DNA from: CAWDCV01 sp963728125
Lineage (GTDB): Bacteria; Actinomycetota; Actinomycetes; CAWDCV01
Reading direction: 5' to 3'
Length of the DNA: 64,000 nt
Assembly: GCA_963728125.1 (NCBI GenBank)
Contig: CAVSIZ010000003.1
Coordinates: forward strand, 1-64,000
This document shows, piece by piece, positions 8,170-16,703 of the stretch (position 1 is its first letter; each line of letters opens with the position of its first letter). Made by a program: the position numbers and the translations under genes. The notes beneath the pieces were generated by a model that did no database searches, was not told the DNA's origin, and saw only the letters and a program-made list of their open reading frames with translations.

Positions 8170-8850
8170 TCACGGGGCGGCCGCTGGCGGCGCTGGGCGG
8201 GCGCGCATGGTCACGATCAGGATGTGGACACTGAACACAAACACCCAGCCCGGGAACAGGAGCTCGAGCCAGGGGACGACCCCCACGGTCAGGAGCAGCG
8301 CGGCCGCGGTGAGGTAGCCGACAACGGCGAGCCAGCGGGGGATGAGCCGGAGACGGACGGCAAGGGTGGTGGTCGCCATGATGAACACCGCGGCCATCCG
8401 CATGGCGTAGACGTTCATGAGGGTGTTGGTGATTCGGCGACCATAGGCCCAGATGGCTGGTTGGGACGCGGCGGTGGCGTTGTCGTCGGCGGTGAACAAG
8501 AGGCCACCGGCGACAGCGGCCGCGGACAACATCATGGCGACGAACAGCAATCCGCTGCCAAGGAACACGGTGGCGAAGAGCCGGTCTTCCCCTTCCCCGA
8601 TCCGATCGCGCACGACGCCGATGAACCACAGGAAGGCGATTGCGGCGAATGGCAGCAGGTTCAACGCCACCACAACGGCCTGGCGGCGGCTGCCGTCGGT
8701 GAGCCAGTCGCCGGCAGCGTTGGGATCGCTCGGCTGCGCGCCGCGCACGAGGGCAAGAGCGACCGCGAGCAGGACGGAGAAGGCAATCCCGGCGACGGCG
8801 GCGCCGCGCGGTGACCTGATCGCCGTGTGAGCCGCAATAGCTGCGGACAT
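8170..8850 (-). CDS. Multi-span membrane protein of unknown function
   Basis: A 226-residue protein with about six hydrophobic segments (near residues 18-38, 62-80, 92-116, 143-160, 167-188 and 193-215) and short polar loops, ending in a Pro/Ala tail. The longest soluble loop (about 117-140) contains DDNATAASQPAIWAYGRR. No transporter signature or catalytic motif is visible. It lies between the hsdM fossil and the IS110 fossil, so it may have come in with mobile DNA, though its frame is intact. The start is ATG at 8850. Confidence 0.65.
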   Translation of the reverse strand: MSAAIAAHTAIRSPRGAAVAGIAFSVLLAVALALVRGAQPSDPNAAGDWLTDGSRRQAVVVALNLLPFAAIAFLWFIGVVRDRIGEGEDRLFATVFLGSGLLFVAMMLSAAAVAGGLLFTADDNATAASQPAIWAYGRRITNTLMNVYAMRMAAVFIMATTTLAVRLRLIPRWLAVVGYLTAAALLLTVGVVPWLELLFPGWVFVFSVHILIVTMRARPAPPAAAP

Positions 8851-9017
8851 GTGGCCCCCTCGACCAGCTCCGACGTCGTGCCGGGGTTACGCCCGGACGC
8901 GACGGTGGGCTAATCGTAGGTCTCGAGATGGACCCTCTAGACGCGGTCCTTCCCCGTATAGCTCCCCGACGGTGATGCCGGTCACTCGCGGCTTACGCCT
9001 TACCACCAACAGCTGGT

Positions 9018-9130
9018 GCCCGGAACCCGAACAGCTACCTCGCGGCCGGTACCGGCGGATCGCGTCGCGCCGCGGCTCACAGAAGGCCAACGTCGACATC
9101 CAACACAAGATGCTCACGGTCATCTGGTAG
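9018..9130 (+). mobile_element. Remnant of an IS110-type transposase C-terminus
   Basis: The plus strand encodes RNPNSYLAA and then, after a frame shift near 9046-9050, RYRRIASRRGSQKANVDIQH followed by KMLTVIW and a TAG at 9128-9130. This matches the end of IS110/IS116 transposases (TYLAAQYRRIAxRRGxxKAxVAVxHxxLxxIWHML). The DDE/RuvC-like N-terminal domain and the element ends are absent, so it is a non-functional fossil. It lies in the otherwise gene-free 8851-9139 interval. Confidence 0.62.
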
Positions 9131-9139
9131 GGAGAGTCC

Positions 9140-9448
9140 ATGGATGAACAACCCCACGGCACCCGGCTCGCGAAGCCTGGGGAGGAGGGGGAGCAGGTTC
9201 TGGCCGAGGCTCGGGCCGCGTTGGCGGATGCACGCGACGCGCTGCTCGCTGAGCGCGAGGCGCAAGCCGATCTCCGCGATGCGGCAGCTGATCGGCGTGA
9301 GCACGCCACCGATACACGAGAACAGGCTGCCGACGAACGTGACGTCGCGCTGCGCGCGAGAGAAGCCGCAGCGGATGAGCGCGCTGCGACGTCAGGCCCA
9401 GAGCATCGCTCACGCGCGAAGTCTGTCAGCGGGGCGGACCAAGGGTGA
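9140..9448 (+). CDS. Small coiled-coil protein with 7-residue repeats
   Basis: A 102-residue, highly charged protein rich in Ala, Arg, Asp and Glu. Residues about 20-88 are a continuous predicted coiled coil in which a seven-residue unit close to ADxREQA recurs (ADRREHA, TDTREQA, ADERDVA, LRAREAA). No membrane segment or catalytic motif is visible. GGGAG at 9130-9134 may be its ribosome binding site before the ATG at 9140. Its 3' end runs 23 bases into the convergent acetyltransferase gene. Similar repeats occur in actinobacterial proteins of unknown role. Confidence 0.55.
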   Translation: MDEQPHGTRLAKPGEEGEQVLAEARAALADARDALLAEREAQADLRDAAADRREHATDTREQAADERDVALRAREAAADERAATSGPEHRSRAKSVSGADQG

Positions 9449-9891
9449 GCGTCATCGTGGTGCTGTAAGGGTTCGCGGTGTAGTCGCCGAACGGTGGGCA
9501 TGGGACGAAACCGCACTTGGCGTACAGCGACCGGGCCGCTGCGAAAGCGTCCATCGTCCCGGTCTCGAGGCTGACCCGGGTGTTGCCTCGATCGACAGCC
9601 GTACGGAGCAGGTGAAGGAGCATGGCGCGACCGACACCTTGCCCGCGCGCGATCGCGCTCGTGTGCATCGACTTCACCTCGGCGTGGCTGCTGTCGAGCT
9701 GCTTAAGCGCACCGACGGCGAGCAGCGCGCCGTCCCGGCGGGCACTGAAGAACGAGACCGCGGGATCGAGCAGCCCGTCGAGGTCAAGAGCGTGCACATG
9801 CTCGGGCGGCGACGCCTCGCGGGCGAAGAGGAGATGTTGCTCGAGCAAGGCTCGAACGTCGTCGCGTCGCGGATCGTCGGCCGCGATGCAT
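9426..9891 (-). CDS. GNAT-family N-acetyltransferase (start probably disrupted)
   Basis: About 155 residues of a PaiA/YitI-like GNAT fold. The acetyl-CoA loop is in RGQGVGRAMLLHLL and a strong C-terminal half follows (LETGTMDAFAAARSLYAKCG, then GFVPCPPFGDY read with overlap). The frame that encodes this has no usable start near its expected N-terminus: it reads V-C-I-A-A-D-D-P from 9893. If one base near 9888 is an insertion, ATG at 9891-9889 would lead directly into IAADDP, which is the usual family start. The gene lies just past the glnA terminator and is probably transcribed separately. Confidence 0.65.
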
Positions 9892-9898
9892 ACGTGAG

Positions 9899-9936
9899 GG
9901 AGCCGCTGACCCAGGGACGTCCGGGTCAGCGGCTCC
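9899..9936 (-). terminator. Strong hairpin downstream of glnA
   Basis: A perfect 14-base stem (9899-9912 with 9923-9936, arms GGAGCCGCTGACCC and GGGTCAGCGGCTCC) around a 10-base loop begins 7 bases after the glnA stop. There is no T-tract, as is common in high-GC actinobacteria. It separates glnA from the acetyltransferase gene on the same strand. Confidence 0.7.
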
Positions 9937-9942
9937 GACGAC

Positions 9943-11367
9943 TCACAGGTCGTAGTACAGCTCGAACTCATGCGGATGCGGGCGGAGGCGGATGGGGTCG
10001 ATCTCGTTCTCCCGCTTCCACAGCACCCAGGTGTCGATGAGGTCGGGCGTGAAGACGTCGCCCTCGAGCAGGTACGCGTGGTCCTCTTCGAGTGCGTCGA
10101 GTACCGCCGGCAGCGATCCCGGCACCTGCTGTACGGAGATGTGCTCGTCCGGCGGGAGCTCGTACAGGTCCTTGTCGATGGGGTCGGCGGGCTCCATCTT
10201 GTTGCGGATGCCGTCGAGGCCGGCCATGAGCATCGCGGAGAAGGCGAGGTAGGGATTGCAGGACGGGTCGGGCACGCGGAACTCGAGCCGCTTGGCCTTG
10301 GCGTTCGGCCCGGTGATCGGGATTCGGATGCAGGCGGACCGGTTGCGCTGGGAGTAGACCAGGTTGACCGGCGCCTCGAACCCCGGCACGAGCCGGTGGT
10401 AGCTGTTGACCGTCGGACACGTGAACGCCAGCAGCGACGGGGCGTGCGCGAGCAAGCCGCCGATGTACCAGCGCGCCGCATCGGACAATCCCGCGTAACC
10501 GAGCTCGTCGTAGAACAGCGGCTCGCCGGCCTTCCACAGCGACTGGTGGCAGTGCATGCCCGAGCCGTTGTCGCCGAACAGTGGCTTCGGCATGAACGTT
10601 GCCGTCTTGCCCGCGGCCCACGCGGTGTTCTTGATGACGTACTTGTAGAGCATCAGCTTGTCGGCTGCGTGAAGCAGGCTGTCGAAGCGGTAGTTGATCT
10701 CCGCCTGTCCGGCGGTGCCCACCTCGTGGTGAGCGCGCTCTACCTCGATGCCGACAGCGCCGAGGTTCGCCACCATGTCGTCGCGCAGGTCGGCGTAGTG
10801 GTCGACCGGCGGTACCGGGAAGTAACCGCCCTTGTAGCGCGTCTTGTAGCCGCGGTTGCCGCCCTCCTCGACGCGGCCGGTGTTCCACTGGCCCTCGACC
10901 GAGTCGATGAAGTAGTAGCCGGCGTTCTGCCGGGTCTCGAAGCGGATGTCGTCGAAGACGTAGAACTCCGCTTCTGGACCGAAGTAGACCGTGTCGGCGA
11001 TGCCAGTGGCGGCGAGGTGGGCCTCGGCCTTGGCGGCAATGTTGCGCGGGTCGCGACTGTACGGCTCGTCGGTCAGCGGGTCGAGGATGTCGAAGTTCAG
11101 CGCGAGCGTCTTGCGCACCCGGAACGGGTCGACGAATGCCGTGGTGGGATCGGGCTTCAGCTTCATGTCCGACTCGTGGATCTCCTGGAAGCCACGGATC
11201 GACGAGCCGTCGAACATCAGGCCGGTGATGAACGCGTCCTCGTCGAAGGCGTTCGCCGGCATCGTGAAGTGCTGCATGACGCCCGGCAAATCGCAGAACC
11301 GGACGTCGACGTACTCCACGCCCTCGTCCTTGACGTAGCTCAGGACCTCGTCGGCGTTCTCGAACAT
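9943..11367 (-). CDS. glnA: Glutamine synthetase type I
   Basis: Makes glutamine from glutamate, ammonia and ATP; a dodecameric cytosolic enzyme. The 474-residue product has the standard GSI-beta length and motifs: DGSSIRGF near residue 50, PEAEFYVFD, the metal/ATP signature KPLFGDNGSGMHCHQSLW, and the adenylylation loop DKDLYELPPDE with the target Tyr at residue 402. That Tyr is the site modified by GlnE, encoded at the window's left end. The ATG at 11367 is chosen for its GGGAGGTT ribosome binding site; the frame stays open upstream, but those residues are not family-like. Upstream is a GlnR-type box, and a hairpin follows the stop. Confidence 0.96.
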   Translation of the reverse strand: MFENADEVLSYVKDEGVEYVDVRFCDLPGVMQHFTMPANAFDEDAFITGLMFDGSSIRGFQEIHESDMKLKPDPTTAFVDPFRVRKTLALNFDILDPLTDEPYSRDPRNIAAKAEAHLAATGIADTVYFGPEAEFYVFDDIRFETRQNAGYYFIDSVEGQWNTGRVEEGGNRGYKTRYKGGYFPVPPVDHYADLRDDMVANLGAVGIEVERAHHEVGTAGQAEINYRFDSLLHAADKLMLYKYVIKNTAWAAGKTATFMPKPLFGDNGSGMHCHQSLWKAGEPLFYDELGYAGLSDAARWYIGGLLAHAPSLLAFTCPTVNSYHRLVPGFEAPVNLVYSQRNRSACIRIPITGPNAKAKRLEFRVPDPSCNPYLAFSAMLMAGLDGIRNKMEPADPIDKDLYELPPDEHISVQQVPGSLPAVLDALEEDHAYLLEGDVFTPDLIDTWVLWKRENEIDPIRLRPHPHEFELYYDL

Positions 11368-11431
11368 CCAACCTCCCTTGTCCGGGAGCCGGATGCGCCC
11401 GGAGTGACGTCCGCGACAGTAGGTCAGGGCA

Positions 11432-11469
11432 GTTTCTCGGCCATTGCTCTGATGTTTCGCCGGTGTTAC
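11432..11469 (-). promoter_or_regulatory. GlnR-type binding box upstream of glnA
   Basis: Read on the minus strand, GTAAC (11469-11465), six bases, GAAAC (11458-11454), six bases, GCAAT (11447-11443), six bases, GAAAC (11436-11432). This follows the GlnR consensus gTnAC-n6-GaAAC repeated with a 22-base period; only the third block is degenerate. A further GTAAC lies at 11489-11485. The box starts 65 bases upstream of the glnA ATG, the usual location for nitrogen control by GlnR in actinobacteria. Confidence 0.65.
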
Positions 11470-11536
11470 CCACCTGGTCGCAGTGTTACGGCAGAGGTCA
11501 ACGGTGGTCCCGACGTGCAACATCGGGGCACGCCAC

Positions 11537-11542
11537 TAGCCT
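11537..11542 (+). promoter_or_regulatory. Putative -10 for leaderless RDD gene
   Basis: TAGCCT lies 7 bases before the GTG start at 11550. The spacing fits a leaderless transcript beginning at the start codon. No clear -35 is seen. Confidence 0.4.
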
Positions 11543-11549
11543 CGTTGTC

Positions 11550-11987
11550 GTGGATCGTACGGGGGCCGCGACCGGTGACGGCGCCGGCCCGACCCCGCAG
11601 GCCTACCCGGGTCAGCGGCTCGGCCGACCCCAGTCCGGACCCGGATCGGTGGCGAGTTTCGGCCCGCGGCTGCTCGCCTTCATCCTCGACTCGGCGATGA
11701 GCCTGCTCGTCGCGCTGCTGCTCTTCCGACCGCTGGAGCAGTGGACGGTCAGCGCCGTCTTCGCTGTCGAGGTCCTGATCCTCACCGCATTCGGCGGGGC
11801 AAGCGCGGGGCAGCGCGTGGTCGGCATGCGGGTCGTGCGGATGTCCGACGGCGACCCGATCGCCATTCCTGCCGCCATCGTGCGGACGGCACTGCTCCTG
11901 CTGATCATCCCGGCGATCATCTGGGACGCCGATGGGCGCGGCCTGCATGACAAGGCCGCCGGCACGGTGCTGATCCGCACCCGCTAG
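11550..11987 (+). CDS. RDD-family membrane protein
   Basis: A 145-residue protein with a Pro/Gly-rich cytoplasmic N-terminus and an RDD domain: the first transmembrane helix follows FGPRLLAFILDSAMSLLVALL, then a second helix, a GQRVVGMRVVRMSDGD loop, and a final helix ending in DADGRGLHDKAAGTVLI, the canonical RDD end (GLHDxxAGTxVV). RDD proteins are small integral membrane proteins, some proposed to be Na+/H+ antiporters; the role here is unknown. An RDD gene next to glnA and DUF4191 is a common actinobacterial arrangement. It converges on the DUF4191 gene. Confidence 0.8.
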   Translation: MDRTGAATGDGAGPTPQAYPGQRLGRPQSGPGSVASFGPRLLAFILDSAMSLLVALLLFRPLEQWTVSAVFAVEVLILTAFGGASAGQRVVGMRVVRMSDGDPIAIPAAIVRTALLLLIIPAIIWDADGRGLHDKAAGTVLIRTR

Positions 11988-12006
11988 GCGCCCGTCAGCG
12001 GCAGGG

Positions 12007-12687
12007 TCAGCGGGAGGGTGGGCGCGGCATCTTCGGCATGCGCGCGTTGCGGGGGAGCGGTCCCTTGGGCACCGGCAGCGGCTGCTGCGGCAGGGCGCGC
12101 AACCGGTTGTTGACTTCACGTACCTCGGCGGGGCGCAGATTGCGCGGCAGCTTCGCCAGGTGCGACGGGAGCTTGCGGAGCTGAACCTGACCGTCCGCGT
12201 CGCCGACGACCACGTCGTACACCGGCGCCTCGGGCACGAACCGGCTGATCTTGCGCTTCTCGGCGGTCAGTAGCCCGGTCAACCGCGTCGGCGAACCTTC
12301 GCCGACGAGCACGATGCCGGGACGCCCGACCGCGCGGTGAACGATGTCCTGGTTCCGCGTCACCGCGATCGCCGGCGTGACGGTCCAGCCGCGGCGCAGC
12401 GTGTTCAGTACCCCGGCGGCCGCCCCCGGTTGGCCCTCGATCTGGCGGTAGGCAGCGCGTTCGGCGCGCCGACCGAAGACAATCACCACGACGAGTAGGG
12501 CCGGCGTGATGCCGAGCAGTCCCCAGATGATGGGCGCACCGGTGACGAGGCCGATCACGACGAAGATCAGCAGCGTGCCCAACGCGCACGCGAGCAGGAT
12601 CCATCCGATAGCCGGATCGGCCTTGCGAGTCATGCGATAGGCGACGCCGATCTGCCGCAGCCGTGCGAACCGCTCCTTGCGAGCCAT
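12007..12687 (-). CDS. DUF4191 membrane protein
   Basis: A 226-residue protein of the actinobacterial DUF4191 family. It begins MARKERFARLRQIGVAYRM, has two close transmembrane helices (about residues 29-72, WILLACALGTLLIFVVIGLV then ITPALLVVVIVFG), a soluble domain of about 110 residues, and a basic Pro-rich tail. The ATG at 12687 is preferred over a start 11 codons upstream because it matches the family N-terminus. The gene is found next to lipA in many actinobacteria, but no function is established. Confidence 0.8.
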   Translation of the reverse strand: MARKERFARLRQIGVAYRMTRKADPAIGWILLACALGTLLIFVVIGLVTGAPIIWGLLGITPALLVVVIVFGRRAERAAYRQIEGQPGAAAGVLNTLRRGWTVTPAIAVTRNQDIVHRAVGRPGIVLVGEGSPTRLTGLLTAEKRKISRFVPEAPVYDVVVGDADGQVQLRKLPSHLAKLPRNLRPAEVREVNNRLRALPQQPLPVPKGPLPRNARMPKMPRPPSR

Positions 12688-12793
12688 GCACGGAGGATAC
12701 GTGGCGGCCGTTGGGGTCACGGATGCTCGTTTGGTTCCCTACTGCGCAACACGCCCGGCGTGTCGAGCACAAGGGAACCAACCAGCGTGACGA

Positions 12794-13732
12794 TCAGCCG
12801 GGGATGACCTCGCGCGCCGCGATGGCCTGCGCGTACAACCGTCCCGCCCGATAGGACGAACGCACCAGCGGGCCGGACAGGACTCCGACGAAGCCGAGCG
12901 ACTCCGCCTCCTGGCTGAGCTCGACGAACTCCTCCGGTCGCACCCACCGGATCACCGGGTGGTGGCGGACAGAGGGCCGCAGGTACTGCGTGATGGTCAA
13001 CAGATCGCAGCCCGCGTTGCGCAGTTGCCGCATCGCGTCGGTCACCTCGGCGCGCTCCTCGCCCATGCCGAGGATGAGGTTGGACTTCGTCACCAGGCCG
13101 GCCGCACGAGCCTGCCGGATCACGTCCAGCGAGCGGTCGAAGCGAAAGCCGGGGCGGATCTGCTTGAAGATGCGCGGCACGGTCTCGAGGTTGTGCGCGA
13201 GTACCTCCGGCTCGGCCCCGAAGACCTCGTCGAGCAGCGCCGGCGTGGCATTGAAGTCGGGGATGAGTAGCTCGACGCCGGTCCCCGGGTTGAGCGCGTG
13301 GATCTGCCGGACGGTCTCGGCGTAGAGCCAGGCACCGCCGTCGGCTAGGTCGTCACGGGCCACCCCGGTCACCGTGGCGTAGCGCAAGCCCATCGCCTGC
13401 ACCGACTCGGCCACGCGTCGGGGCTCGTCGACGTCGAGGGCCGCGGGCTTGCCGGTGTCGATCTGGCAGAAATCGCAGCGTCGCGTGCACTGGTCGCCGC
13501 CGATGAGGAAGGTCGCCTCGCGGTCCTCCCAGCACTCGTAGATGTTGGGGCAGCCGGCTTCCTCGCAAACCGTGTGCAGCCCCTCGCGCCGCACCAGCGC
13601 CTTGAGCTCGGTGTACTCCGGACCGGTGCGCAGCTTGGTCTTGATCCACGCCGGCTTCTTCTCGATCGGCGTCTGCGCGTTGCGCACCTCGAGGCGGAGG
13701 AGCTTGCGGCCGTCGGGCATGACAGCGGTCAC
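12794..13732 (-). CDS. lipA: Lipoyl synthase
   Basis: Radical-SAM enzyme that inserts two sulfurs into protein-bound octanoate to complete lipoate. The 312-residue product carries the auxiliary cluster motif CEEAGCPNIYEC and the radical-SAM motif CTRRCDFC; the SPTxR-like terminal part is present as the SYRAG stretch. The GTG at 13732 is chosen because GGAGGAG precedes it; the frame extends upstream without homology. It lies directly downstream of lipB on the same strand, and its main substrate protein in this window is SucB (21303-23246). Confidence 0.95.
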   Translation of the reverse strand: MTAVMPDGRKLLRLEVRNAQTPIEKKPAWIKTKLRTGPEYTELKALVRREGLHTVCEEAGCPNIYECWEDREATFLIGGDQCTRRCDFCQIDTGKPAALDVDEPRRVAESVQAMGLRYATVTGVARDDLADGGAWLYAETVRQIHALNPGTGVELLIPDFNATPALLDEVFGAEPEVLAHNLETVPRIFKQIRPGFRFDRSLDVIRQARAAGLVTKSNLILGMGEERAEVTDAMRQLRNAGCDLLTITQYLRPSVRHHPVIRWVRPEEFVELSQEAESLGFVGVLSGPLVRSSYRAGRLYAQAIAAREVIPG

Positions 13733-13791
13733 GGTGCTCCTCCCTCCAATACGTACGTTGGCCAGCAGATGCTCGGTAGGCGCTGTCCAGG

Positions 13792-14442
13792 CTACGCCGG
13801 CACAGCCGCCGGCCGCCGAACGAGGAGCGTCGGCAGGTGTCGCTCCACGACCGGGAGGACATCGTCTACCGACACCGGGCGGTGCAGCTCGGCTGACAGC
13901 GAGGTCACGCTTGCATCGCGGATTCCGCACGGCACGATCCGGTCGAACCACGACAGGTCGCAGTCGCAATTCAGGGCGAAGCCGTGCATCGTGACGCCAC
14001 GAGACACCCGGATGCCGATGGCCGCGACCTTGCGGTCCTGCACGTCATCGCTGCCGCGGACCCACACCCCACTACGCCCCGCCACCCGCTCCGCCGCGAG
14101 TCCGACCTCAGCGCAGACGTCGATGAGCATGTGCTCCATCCGGCGCACATAGGCGACCACGTCGACCGGGTCCTGCAGCGCGACGATCGGGTAGCCGACC
14201 AGCTGTCCGGGACCGTGCCAGGTGATCTTGCCGCCCCGGTCCACGTCGACGACAGGCGTGCCGTCGACGGGTCGGTCCAATGGCTCGGTACGGCGCCCCG
14301 CGGTGTAGACCGGGGGGTGTTGCAGGAGCAGGACGGTGTCGCCGATGTCGCCGGCGACGCGGGCGGCATGGAGGCGGCGTTGCTCGTCCCAGGCTGCGTC
14401 GTACGGCAGCTCGCCGACGTAAGTAGCCCGCAACGCTGTCAC
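13792..14442 (-). CDS. lipB: Octanoyl-ACP:protein octanoyltransferase
   Basis: Transfers octanoate from acyl carrier protein to lipoyl domains, the first step of de novo lipoylation. Of 216 residues. Family motifs: QHPPVYTAGRR, RGGKITWHGPGQLVGYP, the Lys of DRKVAAIGIRVSRG, and the catalytic Cys in IVPCGIRDASVTSL. The GTG start is at 14442, and lipA follows 59 bases after the stop, so the two are likely one operon. Confidence 0.95.
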   Translation of the reverse strand: MTALRATYVGELPYDAAWDEQRRLHAARVAGDIGDTVLLLQHPPVYTAGRRTEPLDRPVDGTPVVDVDRGGKITWHGPGQLVGYPIVALQDPVDVVAYVRRMEHMLIDVCAEVGLAAERVAGRSGVWVRGSDDVQDRKVAAIGIRVSRGVTMHGFALNCDCDLSWFDRIVPCGIRDASVTSLSAELHRPVSVDDVLPVVERHLPTLLVRRPAAVPA

Positions 14443-14541
14443 CCGGTCAGCGTACGTGCCGTTGGCCCGGCGAGCCGTGGAGCAGCGGCCCTGCGAGGAT
14501 CGGGGGACACACCCTCACGTCCCGCAAGGAGCCCCTCCCGC

Positions 14542-16695
14542 ATGACCACCTCGGACACGACCACCGCCGAGCAAACCCCGGAGCGCCGCTCACGGTGGCG
14601 GTTTGTGCTCCCTGCCGCGGTCGTCATCGTCTGGCTCTTCGTCGGCGGACCGCTCGGCTCGTTCACGGGTCGGTTGGCGGAGGTCCAGTCCAACGACAAC
14701 GCCAGCTTCCTGCCCTCGGACGCGGAGTCGACACGAGTCACCGAGCTCCAGGAGGGCTTCCAGGAGCAGACGGTTCTCCCGGCGATCATCATCTGGGAGA
14801 GCGAGGACGGCCTGAGCGCCGAGACGCAGCAGGCTGCCGTCTCCGACCTGGAGGCCATCGCTTCGCTGGACGGAGTCGTCGGGCAGGTCAGTCCGCCGAT
14901 CCCGTCCGAGGACGGGCAGGCACTGCAGGCGATCGTCCCCCTGGATCCGAACCTCGGCGAAGGACTCATCGACGTCGTCGAGGAGATCCGGGCACAGCTC
15001 GCGGACACGCCAGGTGCCGAGGTGTACGTCGCGGGACCGGCCGGCATCCTTGCGGATTTCGCCGATGCCTTCGCTGGGATCGACGGCATCCTGCTCGTCA
15101 CTGCCGGTGTGGTCGTGCTCGTCATCCTGCTCATCGTCTATCGCAGCCCTGTGCTGCCGTTCCTCGTGCTCCTGAGCGCGCTGCTCGGCCTGGGTGTCGC
15201 CTCAGCAGTGGTCTACTTCCTCGCCGATAGCGACATCATCACGCTCAATGGGCAGAGTCAGGGCATCCTGTCGATCCTCGCCGTGGGCGCCGCGACGGAC
15301 TACGCGCTGCTTTTGACGGCACGATTCCGTGAGGAGCTGCGCGAGAACCAGGATCGCTTTGCGGCGATGCGGGTGGCCCTGCGGCAGTCGTTCGCGCCGA
15401 TCGTGGCGTCGGGGAGCACCGTGATCCTCGGCGTGCTGTGCCTGCTCTTCAGCGAGCTCAACTCCAATCGCGGCCTGGGTCCGGTCGCTGCGATTGGCAT
15501 CGCCTGCTCGCTGCTGGTCGCGCTCACCTTCTTGCCTGCTGCTCTGGTGCTGCTCGGCCGGGTCGCCTTCTGGCCCTTCCGACCGGCGTACGGATCCCCG
15601 CATCCGGAGACAACAGGAGTCTGGGGCCGGGTGGCGCGGCTGGTGGGCCGTCGCGCGCGCCGGGTGTGGATCGTGACCGCTGCGGTTCTGCTCGCGTTCG
15701 CAGCATTTGCACCCACCCTCGACGCGGACGGGCTGTCCGAGACCGAGCTGTTCCTCCAGCCGGAGGAGTCGGTCGAGGGTCAGGCCGCGCTGTCGCGGCA
15801 CTTTTCCGGCGGGGCCGGAAACCCAGTCGTGGTCATTGCGAACGAGGACGCTGCCGATGAGGTGCTCGAGGTCATGGAGAGCACCGACGGCATTGACAGT
15901 GCCGCCATCGTGACGGAGTCAGGTCAGCCGGGTCAGGGACCTGCCAAGGTCGTCGATGGTCAGGTCCAGATCGACGCCGTTCTCGGCTCGGATCCGAACA
16001 GCGACGAGGCCTTTGCCACCGTCCGCGGCTTGCGGGTCGACTTGGATGACGTCAGTGGTGCCGATGCGCTGGTCGGCGGCACGACTGCAATCAACCTTGA
16101 TGTCCGCGAGAGTTCGCAGCGGGACAACACGGTCATCATTCCGATCGTCCTGTTGGTGATCTTCGTCGTCCTGGCCCTCCTGTTGCGCGCTCTGCTCGCA
16201 CCGGTGCTGCTGATCGCTACCGTGGTCCTGTCTTTTGCGGCCACGCTCGGGGTGGCGTCACTGGTGTTCGACTACGTCTTCGGCTGGCCGGGCTCGGATC
16301 CCTCGGTGCCGCTGTATGCGTTCGTGTTCCTCGTCGCGCTGGGCATCGACTACAACATCTTCTTGATGACGCGGATCCGCGAGGAGTCGTTCCGTCGTGG
16401 GACGCGGCCGGGCATCCTCAAGGGCCTAGCGGTGACGGGCGGTGTCATCACGTCCGCGGGCATCGTGCTGGCGGCGACGTTCAGCGCGCTGGGCGTCATC
16501 CCCATCCTCTTCCTCGCGCAGATCGCGTTCCTCGTCGCCTTCGGCGTCCTGCTCGACACGATCGTCGTTCGGTCCCTCCTCGTGCCGGCGCTGTCGTACG
16601 ACATCGGGCCCCGCATCTGGTGGCCGAGCAAGCTGGCCCGCCGCGAAGAGCCAGAGGAGGCGCGAGCACCCGAGCTGGCCGACGTCGGCGCCTGA
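14542..16695 (+). CDS. MMPL/RND-type membrane transporter
   Basis: A 717-residue protein of the MmpL family: a TM helix (about 19-40), a periplasmic domain of about 150 residues, a block of TM helices with GAATDYALLLTARFREEL, a second periplasmic domain, and a final TM block with LGIDYNIFLMTRIREE. The repeated G-x-x-x-D-Y motif is the proton-relay signature of the family. It probably exports a lipid or hydrophobic compound. Although the frame is open much further upstream, the ATG at 14542 is chosen because AAGGAG precedes it and the upstream frame lies antisense to lipB. A second paralogue lies at 30917-33013. Confidence 0.85.
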   Translation: MTTSDTTTAEQTPERRSRWRFVLPAAVVIVWLFVGGPLGSFTGRLAEVQSNDNASFLPSDAESTRVTELQEGFQEQTVLPAIIIWESEDGLSAETQQAAVSDLEAIASLDGVVGQVSPPIPSEDGQALQAIVPLDPNLGEGLIDVVEEIRAQLADTPGAEVYVAGPAGILADFADAFAGIDGILLVTAGVVVLVILLIVYRSPVLPFLVLLSALLGLGVASAVVYFLADSDIITLNGQSQGILSILAVGAATDYALLLTARFREELRENQDRFAAMRVALRQSFAPIVASGSTVILGVLCLLFSELNSNRGLGPVAAIGIACSLLVALTFLPAALVLLGRVAFWPFRPAYGSPHPETTGVWGRVARLVGRRARRVWIVTAAVLLAFAAFAPTLDADGLSETELFLQPEESVEGQAALSRHFSGGAGNPVVVIANEDAADEVLEVMESTDGIDSAAIVTESGQPGQGPAKVVDGQVQIDAVLGSDPNSDEAFATVRGLRVDLDDVSGADALVGGTTAINLDVRESSQRDNTVIIPIVLLVIFVVLALLLRALLAPVLLIATVVLSFAATLGVASLVFDYVFGWPGSDPSVPLYAFVFLVALGIDYNIFLMTRIREESFRRGTRPGILKGLAVTGGVITSAGIVLAATFSALGVIPILFLAQIAFLVAFGVLLDTIVVRSLLVPALSYDIGPRIWWPSKLARREEPEEARAPELADVGA

Positions 16696-16703
16696 GTTCG
16701 CTG

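Noticed and set aside
7766..8317. Plus-strand 183-codon frame as a gene
   Set aside because: It overlaps the membrane-protein gene and the hsdM fossil on the other strand and shows no protein-like pattern.
9949..10482. Extension of the acetyltransferase frame into glnA
   Set aside because: The extra N-terminal residues are just glnA read in another frame; similarity starts at about 9893.
9970..11700. 576-codon plus-strand frame opposite glnA
   Set aside because: It runs antisense to a perfectly conserved gene, has no recognisable motif, and overlaps the GlnR region.
13984..14541. Long N-terminal extension of the MMPL gene
   Set aside because: The frame is open, but it lies antisense to lipB, reads as low-complexity and is not family-like. 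The start at 14542 has a good ribosome binding site.
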